64,000 bases of DNA, taken from the NCBI GenBank assembly GCA_963704335.1, contig OY969889.1, positions 372,001 to 436,000 of the forward strand. The letters run 5' to 3'. The DNA comes from PALSA-612 sp963704335 (GTDB lineage: Bacteria; Actinomycetota; Thermoleophilia; Gaiellales; Gaiellaceae). The notes beneath the pieces were generated by a model, which was not told where the DNA came from, searched no databases, and worked only from the letters and a program-made list of their open reading frames with translations. Both the position numbers and the translations under genes were made by a program. Shown here one piece after another: positions 32,002 through 40,470 of this stretch (the first letter of the stretch is position 1; each line of letters starts with the position of its first letter).

Positions 32002-33477
32002 TCAGGGTTCGAGGCGAATGCTCTGCCGGAAGCGGAAGACGTTGTCCGGGTCGTACTTCGACTTGACCCGGCGCAAACGCGGGTAGTTCGTGCCGTAGTA
32101 GGCGCGCTCCCAGTCGACGAGGTCCCCGTCGATGTAGTTCTGGTAGGCGTGCCCCGAGGCGTACGGTTGCATCGCCGCCCTGAAGCCGCGTAGCCAGGCG
32201 AGCGCCGCTGCGTCGCCCGCAGCGTTGGCGATTCCGGCGTAGTACTGGATCGAGAAGAGCTCTCGCCGGTGGACGAACGCCGTCGCGCCCGGCGCGACGC
32301 GATTGATCTTGCCGCCGTACGAGTCGAGGATCGCCGCGCCACCGCCCTGTCCTTGTCGCTTCTCGATCCACGTGCGGAGGGCCGAGATGCCGGCCGCCGG
32401 CAGCCGCCTGTCGAAGTAGTCCGACTTGGCGGCAAACCGCGTTCGCGTCAGAGAGCCTTCTGGGGCCAGATGGCACTCTTCGAACCCGAGCGTCTTGCAG
32501 CCCGCCCAGCGTTCCATTAGCTCGAGGTACGGCGATGTGCCCGTTGTCAAGCTTCCGCCCGAGACGTCCCGCAACGGCGCGAGGAGCTGCCTGAGCTTCG
32601 CCTCCGAGCCGAAGAACTGACCGAACGCCTGCACGGTCGGTTGGGTCGCTCCGGTCGCGAGGCGACAGATCGAGAACAGGCCGTCCGGCGCGTGCGGGGC
32701 AAATCGCTGCCACGCCGCAACGACGTCCTTGATCGACGACCACGGCCACGTGATCACGAAGTACGACGCGCGAGTCACGGGATGGATGCGGAAGCGGAAG
32801 CTCGTCACCACCCCGAAGTTGCCGCCTCCCCCGCCCCGGCAGGCCCAGTAGAGATCCGCGTGCGTCGTTGGATCGCACGTGCGTATCCGCCCGTCCGCGG
32901 TCACGATCTGGACGGAGAGAACGTTGTCCGCTGTCGTTCCGAGCTTGCGCGACGCGAATCCGACGCCGCCGCCGAGGGCGAGTCCACCCACCCCGACCGT
33001 CGGACACGAGCCGGCCGGAATCGTCGCGCCCCGGTTCGCCAGCCGCGCATAGACGTCGATCAGCCGAGCCCCGGCCCCCACGACGGCACTCCGGGCCGGT
33101 TGATTCACGGCAATGCCATCGAGATCGGCCAGGTCGATCACGAGCCCGTCCTTCACCGTCGAGTAGCCCGCGTAGCTGTGACCTCCCGAACGAGCACGAA
33201 TGCGGATGTCATGCTTTCGCGCCCACAGGATCGCCTGCCGTACATCGGCGGGACTTGCCGCCCGCAGCACTGCCAGGGGCCTCACCCCGTCGAAGCGCTG
33301 ATTGAACGAGACACGCGCGCTCGCGTACGCAGCGCTGGTGCGGCCGATCACCGCCCCGTTGACGACTCGCGCCAGCTCACGAAGTCGCGGGTCGCCTGCT
33401 CGTAGTCGCGCCCCGGCGACGGCATCACCGGCAAGCACGAAGCTGAGCGAGCCGAGGACGAACGTGCGCCTGTCCAT
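32002..33477 (-). CDS. Exported FAD-linked oxidoreductase of the berberine-bridge-enzyme family (predicted bicovalent FAD)
   Basis: This protein has 491 residues. The N-terminus MDRRTFVLGSLSFVLAG is a short Tat-like signal. The FAD-binding PCMH domain has IRARSGGHSYAGYS with His100 (8-alpha-histidyl link) and AGSCPTVGVGGLALGGG with Cys158 (6-S-cysteinyl link), so both covalent attachment residues are present. WACRGGGGGNFGVVTSF is the next family motif. The C-terminal BBE domain ends YYGTNYPRLRRVKSKYDPDN. These enzymes typically oxidise sugars or phenolic alcohols with O2; the substrate here is unknown. It is divergent from the ferritin-like gene across 40 bp. Confidence 0.9.
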   Translation of the reverse strand: MDRRTFVLGSLSFVLAGDAVAGARLRAGDPRLRELARVVNGAVIGRTSAAYASARVSFNQRFDGVRPLAVLRAASPADVRQAILWARKHDIRIRARSGGHSYAGYSTVKDGLVIDLADLDGIAVNQPARSAVVGAGARLIDVYARLANRGATIPAGSCPTVGVGGLALGGGVGFASRKLGTTADNVLSVQIVTADGRIRTCDPTTHADLYWACRGGGGGNFGVVTSFRFRIHPVTRASYFVITWPWSSIKDVVAAWQRFAPHAPDGLFSICRLATGATQPTVQAFGQFFGSEAKLRQLLAPLRDVSGGSLTTGTSPYLELMERWAGCKTLGFEECHLAPEGSLTRTRFAAKSDYFDRRLPAAGISALRTWIEKRQGQGGGAAILDSYGGKINRVAPGATAFVHRRELFSIQYYAGIANAAGDAAALAWLRGFRAAMQPYASGHAYQNYIDGDLVDWERAYYGTNYPRLRRVKSKYDPDNVFRFRQSIRLEP

Positions 33478-33517
33478 CGACGGCCAAGATACACAGTGAT
33501 TATGATCGCCTAGTCAA

Positions 33518-34129
33518 ATGTTGACTACTAGCAACGCACTCACCAGGTCGCGGCTCATCCGGCTCGGCCTGGGAGGCGGCGCCGGGCTCGTTGCCGCCGG
33601 CGCGGGACTCGGCGCAGCTCGCCCCGCACGTGCGCAGGCCGACGCGGAGCCGACTGAAGGCGATCTCGCAACGGTGAGGCTGCTCGCGTCCGGCGAGCTG
33701 CTCGCGCAGGCCTTCTACACGAATGCGCTGGCCTCGAAGAGGCTCTCGAAGGCGGAGCAGGCCGACCTGGAGCGAGCGCTCGAGCACGAACGCGATCACT
33801 ACACCGCGCTCAAGGAGATCCTCGGCGACACCGCGCCACTCGCCGACGACTTCGACTTCGCCTTCCCCAAGGACGCCTTCACGCGGCGCGGGCGGATGCT
33901 CCGGCTCGGAACCGTAATCGAGACTGCGCTTGCGGGCACGTATGCGAGCGCCGCAGCAACGGTCAGCACGCTCGAGCTCCGGACTCTGCTGGCGCAGATC
34001 GCAGTCTCGGAAGCGCAGCACCTCGCGGTGCTCAATCACATACGAGGCGGCGCGCCGTCCCCGTCTCTCCCCGCGTTGTTCGACGTCGAGCAGGCGTCGG
34101 CAGCTCTCGGCCCGTTCTTCGGCGACTAG
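33518..34129 (+). CDS. Exported ferritin-like domain protein
   Basis: This protein has 203 residues. The N-terminal hydrophobic segment (LIRLGLGGGAGLVAAGAGLG) ending at ARPARAQA looks like an export signal. The mature four-helix bundle carries acidic/His positions of a ferritin-like di-iron site: ASGELLAQAFY, ALEHERDHYTAL (ExxH), VIETALAGTY and AVSEAQHLAVL (ExxH). It resembles the DUF4439/ferritin-like group found exported in actinobacteria. modA begins 10 nt after its stop with AGGAGG in between, so it probably belongs to the molybdate operon, an uncommon partner. Confidence 0.8.
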   Translation: MLTTSNALTRSRLIRLGLGGGAGLVAAGAGLGAARPARAQADAEPTEGDLATVRLLASGELLAQAFYTNALASKRLSKAEQADLERALEHERDHYTALKEILGDTAPLADDFDFAFPKDAFTRRGRMLRLGTVIETALAGTYASAAATVSTLELRTLLAQIAVSEAQHLAVLNHIRGGAPSPSLPALFDVEQASAALGPFFGD

Positions 34130-34139
34130 GAGGAGACAG

Positions 34140-34874
34140 ATGCGCTACGTGCTTGCACTGTCAATCGCGCTCTTCACTCTGACGGGCGTTGCGTCAGCTC
34201 AACCGACAGCGCAGATCACCGTCTACGCCGCCGCATCCCTGACCGACGTCTTCCCGAAGATCGATTCCACCCGGAAGTACTCGTTCGCGGCATCGAACAC
34301 GCTGGCGCAGCAGATCCGGCAAGGGGCGCCGGCCGACGTGTTCGCCTCCGCGGACCTTGCCAACCCGCAAGCGCTCCACGCGTCCGGGCTTTGCTCGACG
34401 CCGCGCGTCTTCGCGACGAACAAGCTCGTCGTCGTCTACCCCAGGTCGAACCCCGGCAACGTGAAGACGGTGTTCGACCTGCGGCGGCCGGGTGTGAAGG
34501 TCGTCATTGCGAGACAGGGCGTGCCCGTCGGCAACTACACGCGCCAGATCCTCCGCAACCTCGGCATCTCGACCGCCGTGCTCGCCAACGTCGTCAGCCA
34601 AGAGCCGGACGTGCGAAGCGTGCTCGCGAAGGTGGCGCTGGGTGAGGCCGACGCCGGGTTTGTCTACAAGACGGACGCAGCGACCGTTGCAAACGACGTC
34701 AACGTCATCAAGCTGCCCGCGTGGTCCCAGCCGCCGGTGCGCTACGGCATCTGCGTCGTCTCGTCGAGCTCGAGCAAGCCCGATGCACAGGCGTTCATCA
34801 CGAAGGTGCTCGGCAAGACCGGCCGCACACGCCTGACTGCGGCCGGGTTCGGCGTGCCCGCGGCGAAGAAGTAG
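34140..34874 (+). CDS. modA: Molybdate ABC transporter substrate-binding protein
   Basis: This protein has 244 residues. AGGAGG lies about 5 nt before the ATG. A signal peptide (MRYVLALSIALFTLTGVASA) is followed by ITVYAAASLTDVFPKI, the anion-binding start of ModA, then FAASNTLAQQIRQGAPADVFASAD and IARQGVPVGNYTRQIL. It has no lipobox. It captures molybdate or tungstate outside the membrane for ModBC. Confidence 0.93.
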   Translation: MRYVLALSIALFTLTGVASAQPTAQITVYAAASLTDVFPKIDSTRKYSFAASNTLAQQIRQGAPADVFASADLANPQALHASGLCSTPRVFATNKLVVVYPRSNPGNVKTVFDLRRPGVKVVIARQGVPVGNYTRQILRNLGISTAVLANVVSQEPDVRSVLAKVALGEADAGFVYKTDAATVANDVNVIKLPAWSQPPVRYGICVVSSSSSKPDAQAFITKVLGKTGRTRLTAAGFGVPAAKK

Positions 34875-34877
34875 CGC

Positions 34878-35699
34878 ATGCGCCGCTCGGCGTTCACCAT
34901 CGTGCTGGTTCTCGCCCTCGGGCTCACGCTCGCGTTCTTCCTACTTCCCATCGCAGCGGTGTTCCTGCGCGTCTCGCCGGGCACCCTCCTCGACCAGCTG
35001 GGACGAGACGTCGTGGTCGACGCCCTCGTGGTCACGGCCAAGACCAGCCTGATCGCACAGACGATCATCTTCCTCGTCGGCACCCCTGCCGCCTACCTCG
35101 TCGCCCGTCGCCGGTTCCGCGGAAGAGCGGTTGTGCTGACGCTGATCGAGCTGCCGCTCGTGCTGCCCCCCGCCGTGGCAGGCATCGGCCTCCTCGCAGC
35201 GTTCGGGCGGCTCGGACTGCTCGGCAGCTCGCTCGACTTCTTCGGCGTGTCCGTCGGCTTCACGCAGGCGGCGGTCGTGCTGGCGATCCTGCTCGTGGCG
35301 GGCCCCTTCTACGTCCGTGGCGCCGTGGGAGCTTTCGAAGGGCTGGACCAGAACCTGCTCGACGCCTCGCGTACCCTCGGAGCAGGCCCGGCGAGGACGT
35401 TCTGGCGTCTGGCGATCCCGCTCGCCGCTCCGGGCCTCAGCGCCGCCGCCGCGCTCTCCTTCGCCCGCGGTCTGGGAGAGTTCGGCGCGACACTCTTCTT
35501 CGCCGGCAGCCTGCAAGGCGTCACGCAGACGCTCCCGCTCGCCATCTACGCAGAGCTGGACGTCAGCTTTGACACGGCGCTCGCCATCAGCGCGCTGCTC
35601 ATCGTCATCAGCGCCTGCGTCCTTCTACTCGTCAAACTCCTCCCCCTGTGGAAGCGCTCCGACTCACAGTCGACGTTCCCCGTCGTACCTTCCGCGTAG
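34878..35699 (+). CDS. modB: Molybdate ABC transporter permease
   Basis: This 273-residue membrane protein has about six helices (LVLALGLTLAFFLLPIAAVF, IELPLVLPPAVAGIGLLAAF). The EAA loop is LDASRTLGAGPARTFWRLAIPLAAPGLS. IYAELDVSFDTALAISALL near the C-terminus is typical of ModB. It starts 3 nt after modA, and its last 52 nt overlap modC. Confidence 0.92.
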   Translation: MRRSAFTIVLVLALGLTLAFFLLPIAAVFLRVSPGTLLDQLGRDVVVDALVVTAKTSLIAQTIIFLVGTPAAYLVARRRFRGRAVVLTLIELPLVLPPAVAGIGLLAAFGRLGLLGSSLDFFGVSVGFTQAAVVLAILLVAGPFYVRGAVGAFEGLDQNLLDASRTLGAGPARTFWRLAIPLAAPGLSAAAALSFARGLGEFGATLFFAGSLQGVTQTLPLAIYAELDVSFDTALAISALLIVISACVLLLVKLLPLWKRSDSQSTFPVVPSA

Positions 35700-36679
35700 C
35701 GCTCGACCTCGCCGTCGGCAACGAGACGGTCGCGCTCGTGGGGCCGTCGGGCGCCGGCAAGACCACGGTGCTGCGCGCGATCGCGGGCCTCACCAGGCCA
35801 GAGAGCGGTCGGATCGAGCTCGACGGCACGGTCCTGTTCGACTCGGAAGCGGGCATCGATGTCGCGCCCGAGCGCCGTCGAGTCGGATTCGTCTTCCAGG
35901 ACTACGCCCTCTTTCCGCACATGACCGTCGAGCAGAACGTCCGCTACGCAGGAGGCGAACGGGCCGGAGACCTGCTGGAGCGGCTCGGGATTGCCAGGCT
36001 CGCCAAGGCGAAGCCGGAGTCGCTCTCCGGTGGCGAGCGGCAGCGGGTCGGCCTGGCCCGGGCGCTGGCACGCGATCCCGGCGTGCTCCTGCTCGACGAG
36101 CCGCTGTCGGCGCTCGATGCGCACACGCGCATGGCCGTCCGCGCGGAGCTGCGCGAGCTGCTGGAGAGCTTCGACCTGCCGACCCTGCTCGTGACTCACG
36201 ACTACGAGGATGCAGCGGCCCTCGCCGGCCGCATCGGCGTGCTCGTCGACGGCAGGCTGCTCCAGGTCGGCACGCCGGCCGAGCTCATCGCCGCTCCGGC
36301 CGATCCCTTCGTTGCCAGCTTCACGGGCGGCAACCTCCTACGCGGGGATGCCACGCCTGGCGCCGGCGGGCTGACGCATGTTCGGCTCGAGGACGGCACC
36401 GAGCTCGTCTCCGCCGACGAGGTCTACGGCGCGGTAGGCGTCATCGTCTATCCGTGGGACGTGTCGCTCTCACGAGCCGCGATCGGCGGCTCGGCGCTCA
36501 ACCACGTCGAGCGAGCGGTGACGTCGATCGTGCCGGTCGGCAACCGAGTCCGCGTGCGTGTGGGGCCGCTCAGCGCGGAGCTGACCGCGCTCTCCGCCGA
36601 GCAGCTCGGGCTTCAGCGAGGAGAGGAAGTGCACGCGACGTTCAAGGCGACGGCGACGCGGCTCGTCCCTCTGACCTGA
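35648..36679 (+). CDS. modC: Molybdate import ATP-binding protein
   Basis: This ABC ATPase has 343 residues and starts at GTG within the end of modB. Walker A is GPSGAGKTT (about 34-42), the Q-loop is FVFQDYALFPHMTV, the signature is LSGGERQRVG, Walker B is LLLDEPLSALD and the H-loop is LLVTHDYEDA. The C-terminal region (about 230-343, VGNRVRVRVGPLSAELTALS) is a TOBE/Mop-like molybdate-sensing domain. Its 3' end overlaps the convergent PadR gene by 38 nt. Confidence 0.92.
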   Translation: MEALRLTVDVPRRTFRVALDLAVGNETVALVGPSGAGKTTVLRAIAGLTRPESGRIELDGTVLFDSEAGIDVAPERRRVGFVFQDYALFPHMTVEQNVRYAGGERAGDLLERLGIARLAKAKPESLSGGERQRVGLARALARDPGVLLLDEPLSALDAHTRMAVRAELRELLESFDLPTLLVTHDYEDAAALAGRIGVLVDGRLLQVGTPAELIAAPADPFVASFTGGNLLRGDATPGAGGLTHVRLEDGTELVSADEVYGAVGVIVYPWDVSLSRAAIGGSALNHVERAVTSIVPVGNRVRVRVGPLSAELTALSAEQLGLQRGEEVHATFKATATRLVPLT

Positions 36680-37196
36680 CCTCCTCGACGAAGCGCAGCG
36701 CAGCGCGGGCCGACTCGAGCCGCCACAGATAGAGCACGCGGTCGAAGCCTTCGGTGCGCGCGAAACCGTCCTCCAGACCCTCTACCAGAGGCTGCAGCGC
36801 CGCGTGCTGTCTCTCCAGCAGGTCGGACGCATCGGCGCCCCGGCGCGACAGAAAGAGGAGCTTCAGCATCAGATCCGAGCGCAGGTCGCGCACATGCGCT
36901 GCGGGCTCGCGTAGCCACCGCTCGACCGCCCGCCGTCCCGACCGGGTGGCGCCCAGCACTCTGCGTCGTGGCCCGGTGCTGCTCGGCTCCGACCCTCGTT
37001 CTTCGATCAGCTCCGTCTCGGTGAGAACGCCGAGCGCACGGTAGACGAGCGGCCGCGAACACGACCAGACCCGGCCCACCTCACCTCCGGGCGCGAGCGC
37101 GCGGGCCACCGCGAAGCCGTGAGCGGGCTGCTCAGCGAGCAGCGCGAGTGACGCCCACTCAGCCGGTGAGAGATCGGTCTGCGCTGCTCTCGGCAC
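36642..37196 (-). CDS. PadR-family transcriptional regulator
   Basis: This protein has 184 residues. The winged helix is LSPAEWASLALLAEQPAHGFA followed by SCSRPLVYRALGVLTETELIEE, the PadR pattern. A C-terminal helical dimerisation region (residues 95-175) includes DLRSDLMLKLLFLSRRGADA, as in PadR C-terminal domains. It overlaps the upstream small gene by 38 nt and is convergent with modC; control of the modABC operon is possible but not shown. Confidence 0.87.
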   Translation of the reverse strand: MPRAAQTDLSPAEWASLALLAEQPAHGFAVARALAPGGEVGRVWSCSRPLVYRALGVLTETELIEERGSEPSSTGPRRRVLGATRSGRRAVERWLREPAAHVRDLRSDLMLKLLFLSRRGADASDLLERQHAALQPLVEGLEDGFARTEGFDRVLYLWRLESARAALRFVEEVRSEGRAASPSP

Positions 37197-37401
37197 CTTC
37201 CGCCTTCTGACGCTCCCAGGCGGCGAGCACGTCCTCGACGTAGCGGCGCTGCGCGTCCGAGAACGGCAGGCCCGCGAGCAGCCGGCGAGCCTCGGCGGGA
37301 TCGTCGTTCTCGACTGCCGCCTCCAGGTGCTCGCGAATGGTGGTCGGTTCGCGCAGCTGCCGCCGGAGCCAGCGGAGCAGGCTCACCCGCGCCGCGTCCA
37401 T
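37159..37401 (-). CDS. Hypothetical protein, small helical
   Basis: This is an 80-residue frame starting MDAARVSLLRWLRRQL in a TGATG overlap with the upstream gene; a longer start 39 nt upstream is possible. It is helical and charged (LEAAVENDDPAEARRLLAGL, then RRYVEDVLAAWERQK). No family is recognised. It forms a run of coupled genes with its neighbours on both sides. Confidence 0.6.
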   Translation of the reverse strand: MDAARVSLLRWLRRQLREPTTIREHLEAAVENDDPAEARRLLAGLPFSDAQRRYVEDVLAAWERQKAEGAESSADRSLTG

Positions 37402-37640
37402 CAGCCGGTGTCCGAACGCCGCATGACGGTAATGCCCCACGCCTGCCCGGTGGCGAACAGCTTGTCGGGATCGACGTCCTCCAGCCAGCCCAGGAAGTGG
37501 CGCTCGGGATCGTCGGCCGTCGAGCCGTACACGGCCGGCCGCTCGGGCGGCAGCTGCTCGTCGAGCTCACCGCGCTCGAGCGCATCGCGACGTGCCTCGG
37601 CTTCCTCGGCCGCCGGCCCTTCCGCGTACCCCTTCGCCAT
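37401..37640 (-). CDS. Hypothetical protein, small acidic
   Basis: This 79-residue protein begins MAKGYAEGPAAEEAEARRDAL. Its C-terminal half (DDPERHFLGWLEDVDPDKLF, then ATGQAWGITVMRR) appears folded. I recognise no family. It heads a three-gene run ending in the PadR regulator, with one-base overlap to the next gene. Confidence 0.6.
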   Translation of the reverse strand: MAKGYAEGPAAEEAEARRDALERGELDEQLPPERPAVYGSTADDPERHFLGWLEDVDPDKLFATGQAWGITVMRRSDTG

Positions 37641-37655
37641 CGAGAGAAGTATCGA

Positions 37656-37841
37656 CTAGCGGAAGCCGTGTGGCGCAACTTCGGCCACCGGCGCGAGCAA
37701 CTGAGAACGCTTCGTGATCGAAGCCGGTGGCGGCCACGGCCGCCCGCGAACGAAGACCCGTGTCAGCTTCGGCTCGTGCTTGATGCACATGCGCCCGAGT
37801 CCGAGGGTGGTGCAACCGGGCTCTGCACATCGCATCAGCAT
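37656..37841 (-). CDS. Small Cys/His protein, possible zinc ribbon
   Basis: This protein has 61 residues if started at the ATG at 37841 (MLMRCAEPGCTTLGLGRMCI); an in-frame start 51 nt upstream also exists. The spacing C-x4-C-x9-C-x2-H (MRCAEPGCTTLG to MCIKHE) suggests a single zinc-binding knuckle, and the remainder is basic. Similar short proteins are common in actinobacteria, but I know no function for them. Confidence 0.55.
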   Translation of the reverse strand: MLMRCAEPGCTTLGLGRMCIKHEPKLTRVFVRGRPWPPPASITKRSQLLAPVAEVAPHGFR

Positions 37842-37931
37842 GCGCACGCCAGTTTGATACCCCCCAGTCACCACACTGAAACCATAAGGCATCCGGCTGG
37901 CGAGCGGAAGCCCGTTCCTATACTCGCACCG

Positions 37932-38004
37932 GGGCCGGTAGCTCAGTCGGTAGAGCAGGGGACTTTTAATCCCAAGGTCGCAGGTTCGATCCCTGCCCGG
38001 CCCA
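37932..38004 (+). tRNA. tRNA-Lys (anticodon TTT)
   Basis: A complete 73-nt cloverleaf: acceptor GGGCCGG/CCGGCCC with discriminator A, D-arm GCTCAGTCGGTAGAGC, anticodon loop CTTTTAA (anticodon TTT) and T-arm GCAGG-TTCGATC-CCTGC. CCA is not encoded. Repeat copy 3 begins directly at its 3' end. Confidence 0.96.
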
Positions 38005-38105
38005 TTCGTCCCTCGCCCGCTTCGCTTTCCGCTCGGGAGTGGCGTCCTTGAGGACGCCGTTCACCCTGAGTGGTTGGCGCAGCGCTCCCGCCATGTCGGG
38101 AGCGG
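38005..38105 (+). repeat. Three-part hairpin repeat, copy 3, abutting tRNA-Lys
   Basis: The copy starts TTCGTCCCTCGCCCGCTTCG right after the tRNA discriminator base. Conserved block 38010-38037; hairpin GGCGTCC-TTGA-GGACGCC (38041-38058); 8-bp hairpin CGCTCCCG-CCATGT-CGGGAGCG (38083-38104). It is followed in direct orientation by copy 4. Confidence 0.8.
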
Positions 38106-38128
38106 AGGCGGGAGCGCCGCTTTAGCCA

Positions 38129-38226
38129 ATCTTCCCTCACCCGCTTCGCTTTCCGCTCGGGGATGCGCCCTGCGGGCGCGCTCGAGGGCGAGTCACAGTG
38201 GGCCGCGACCGCCATGTCGGTCGCGG
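38129..38226 (+). repeat. Three-part hairpin repeat, copy 4
   Basis: It has the same architecture as copy 3, with a different first hairpin (GCGCCC-TGC-GGGCGC, 38165-38179) and a different second stem (CCGCGACCG with its complement) around the same CCATGT loop (38203-38226). The stems differ from copy 3 by paired changes. The remaining sequence to 38333 holds no gene. Confidence 0.8.
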
Positions 38227-38333
38227 CGGCGCGCTGGGCCTCACAGCACGCTGGTTCGATTCACGCGAAGGAGGGGGCTCGTGTGATCGCTAATCCGCGC
38301 TCGTAGCTCTGCGCTACGGCTAGGCTCTCTCGG

Positions 38334-38507
38334 ATGAGCGACACCGAAGACAACGTGCCCGAGGAGCTCGAGGAACAGCTAGACGACCTCGCTGAGGAGC
38401 TACGCGACCCCGGCCGTGGTGATCGGACGATCGAAGATCAGGGCGTAGAGGGCTCGATCGAAGGCGAAAACGACCCGGGCGACAAAGCCCCCGGGTCCGA
38501 CGCTTAG
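38334..38507 (+). CDS. Small acidic protein
   Basis: This 57-residue frame from ATG begins MSDTEDNVPEELEEQLDDLA, continues with EELRDPGRGDRTIEDQGVEG, and ends DKAPGSDA. It is highly acidic, with one predicted amphipathic helix, no Cys and no hydrophobic segment, and probably largely disordered. Codon use matches its neighbours, and the PPK2 gene follows 42 nt downstream in the same direction. I do not recognise a family; confidence is moderate because of its length. Confidence 0.5.
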   Translation: MSDTEDNVPEELEEQLDDLAEELRDPGRGDRTIEDQGVEGSIEGENDPGDKAPGSDA

Positions 38508-38549
38508 TCCGACTGATTCGTTTCGTCGATCGCGGACGCTAGGACGACG

Positions 38550-39419
38550 GTGACCAGGGGGGAGTTCGCGCTCACACCAGGTCAGCCGGTCCGGCTCGCC
38601 GAGTTGTCAACGACGACTACGGCCGGCTTCGATGGTGAGGACGAGGCTCGCGCGAGTCTCGAGCTGCTCTCCAACGAGATCGTGCGGTACCAGACCTACC
38701 TCATGGCCCACGAGACGTGGGCCCTGCTCGTCCTGTTCCAAGGGATGGATGCTGCGGGAAAGGACGAGGCGATTCAGCATGTGTTGGTCAGCCTCGACCC
38801 TCGGGGCGTGGAACCGGAGAAGTTCGGCCGGTTCTCCGAGGACGAACATCGCCAGGACTACCTTCGGCGTGCATCGAGAGCTCTGCCTCTCCGCGGCCAG
38901 GTCGGCATCTTCAACCGCTCGTACTACGAGCAGGTCGTCGGTGACAAGGTGCACCCCGACCGGTTGGCTGCACAGTGCCTTCCGGATGAGGCACGCGCAG
39001 ACATCTGGGCGAAGCGCTATCGCCAGATCGCTGATTTCGAGCGCTACCTGGTCGAAAACGGCATCCACCTGCTCAAGTTCTTCATGCACGTCTCGAGGGA
39101 GGTGCAGCGAGAGCGTCTGCTCGAGCGGATCGATCGCCCCGAGGGGCAGTGGCAGTTCTCGTCCTCGGACGTGAAGGAGCGCCGCCACTGGGATCTGTAC
39201 ATGCGCGTGTACGACGAGGCCCTCGAGCGGACGACAACCACGTACGCGCCATGGCATGTGATTCCGGCCGACGCTCCGTGGGCCGCGCGGGCGGCCGTCG
39301 GCCGGATCCTGCTCGAGAAGCTCAGCTCCTTCCACTCCGGCTTCCCTACGCCAACCGAGGAGGAGCGCGAGGAGCTCGACGAGGCTCGAGGCCGCCTCGA
39401 GGCCGAGGTCGACCGCTAG
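38550..39419 (+). CDS. ppk2: Polyphosphate kinase 2 family protein
   Basis: This protein has 289 residues. PPK2 enzymes transfer phosphate between polyphosphate and nucleotides. Walker A is FQGMDAAGKDEAI (about 63-75), the Walker B/lid region is QVGIFNRSYYEQVVGD, and WQFSSSDVKERRHWDLYM and YAPWHVIPADAPWAARAAVG are the PPK2 C-terminal blocks. It is a one-domain class I or III type; which nucleotide it favours (ADP or AMP) cannot be read here. It starts at GTG and stands alone apart from the small acidic gene upstream. Confidence 0.92.
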   Translation: MTRGEFALTPGQPVRLAELSTTTTAGFDGEDEARASLELLSNEIVRYQTYLMAHETWALLVLFQGMDAAGKDEAIQHVLVSLDPRGVEPEKFGRFSEDEHRQDYLRRASRALPLRGQVGIFNRSYYEQVVGDKVHPDRLAAQCLPDEARADIWAKRYRQIADFERYLVENGIHLLKFFMHVSREVQRERLLERIDRPEGQWQFSSSDVKERRHWDLYMRVYDEALERTTTTYAPWHVIPADAPWAARAAVGRILLEKLSSFHSGFPTPTEEEREELDEARGRLEAEVDR

Positions 39420-39526
39420 CCGGTCCTTCCACCGTGAGTGCGACGGCCCGGACCGTCGGAGGTTCCACCGAGGTCTGCACCGGACGCCCATCGGCGGCAT
39501 CCCTGGCACACCCGACCCACGGAACC

Positions 39527-39575
39527 AGGTTCGATCCCTGCCGCATATAAGGAAAGTCCCACCAAATGGGGCTTT
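39527..39575 (+). other. Possible tRNA T-arm remnant followed by hairpin terminator
   Basis: AGGTTCGATCCCTGCC (39527-39542) is identical to the T-arm of tRNA-Lys upstream in the same orientation. It is followed by AAAGTCCC/GGGGCTTT (39553-39575), a hairpin ending in TTTTC like the terminators after tRNA-Val. No 5' tRNA half is present. Because T-arms are conserved among all tRNAs, the match alone is weak evidence for an attachment-site copy. Confidence 0.35.
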
Positions 39576-39665
39576 TCTGCTATCAGAAGAGGCCATGCAC
39601 GTACCGCTGCGCGTACGTATGCATGTACAGCCGGGCTGGAAGGGGTTCTTCTGGCGGAAGCGTCC

Positions 39666-40470
39666 GTGAACCGCGCCCTCCACTTCACGCTGCTCGGCCT
39701 TGCTGCCGCCATCACGTTCGGGGCGCTCAGCGCCGTCGCGGCGCACGTCCGCCACCCCGTTTGAGCTCGTCTTCTACGGACGCCACGAACCTGTGCCGTC
39801 GAGCGACGCGTTCCCCTTCGGATGGCGGCACACCGGCACGTTCACGGCGAGCGCACCGTTCTGCTCCTCCGGAACAGCGGTTGACCTCGCTGTCGACCTG
39901 CTTAATGGAGACGACGATGTTCGCCTCTACACATGCGGCGACGGCAGCGGCAGCCTCACCGTCGCCCACGAGATGTTCGAGGAGCACAAAGCCCCGTGGA
40001 CGAACACGTGGCGGATCATCGGGGGAACCGGCAAATACCGCGATCTGCGAGGAAAGGGGTCGTATCAGGGTGAGTTTCTCAGCGGCGACCCGGAATTCAC
40101 CTTGTCCGTGACGTACCGCAGCACGCTGCGAGGGTTGGTCGACTTCGACTCCGTCGCCCCGACGATCACCATTGCCAGCGCCAAGGTCACAAGGCTGAAG
40201 CGCCCCGCCTCGACGTACGCAGTGCGGCTGGCGCTGTTGGTTCGGGATAACAAAGCCGGTAACAAGGTCACCTATGCCGTCGCCGTCGTGCCCGACGGCG
40301 AGGAGATCCCTGCCGCGGCTAAGAGCGGTTCGACGACCGCGAGCAAGCTGCAGATGACGTTCCGCGTCCGGCTAGGGCGAAGCGTGCGAGCAGTCGTGTT
40401 GCGGCTCCGATCCGCCGATGACATCGGGAATCTCCGCGAGACGAGTCGCCGCCTGAAGCTGCCGCGCTAG
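39666..40470 (+). pseudogene. Frameshifted exported protein with AOC-barrel-like domain
   Basis: A signal peptide is read from GTG 39666 (MNRALHFTLLGLAAAITFGA) in one frame that stops at 39764. The mature protein (FELVFYGRHEPVPSSDAFPF to RRLKLPR) continues in the next frame to 40470. A single extra base between about 39741 and 39757 explains the break. The domain contains TNTWRIIGGTGKYRDLRGKG and FTLSVTYRSTLRG, resembling secreted allene-oxide-cyclase/dirigent-like beta barrels. The C-terminal 90 residues look like a second beta domain. It is either a sequence error or a disabled gene. Confidence 0.65.
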
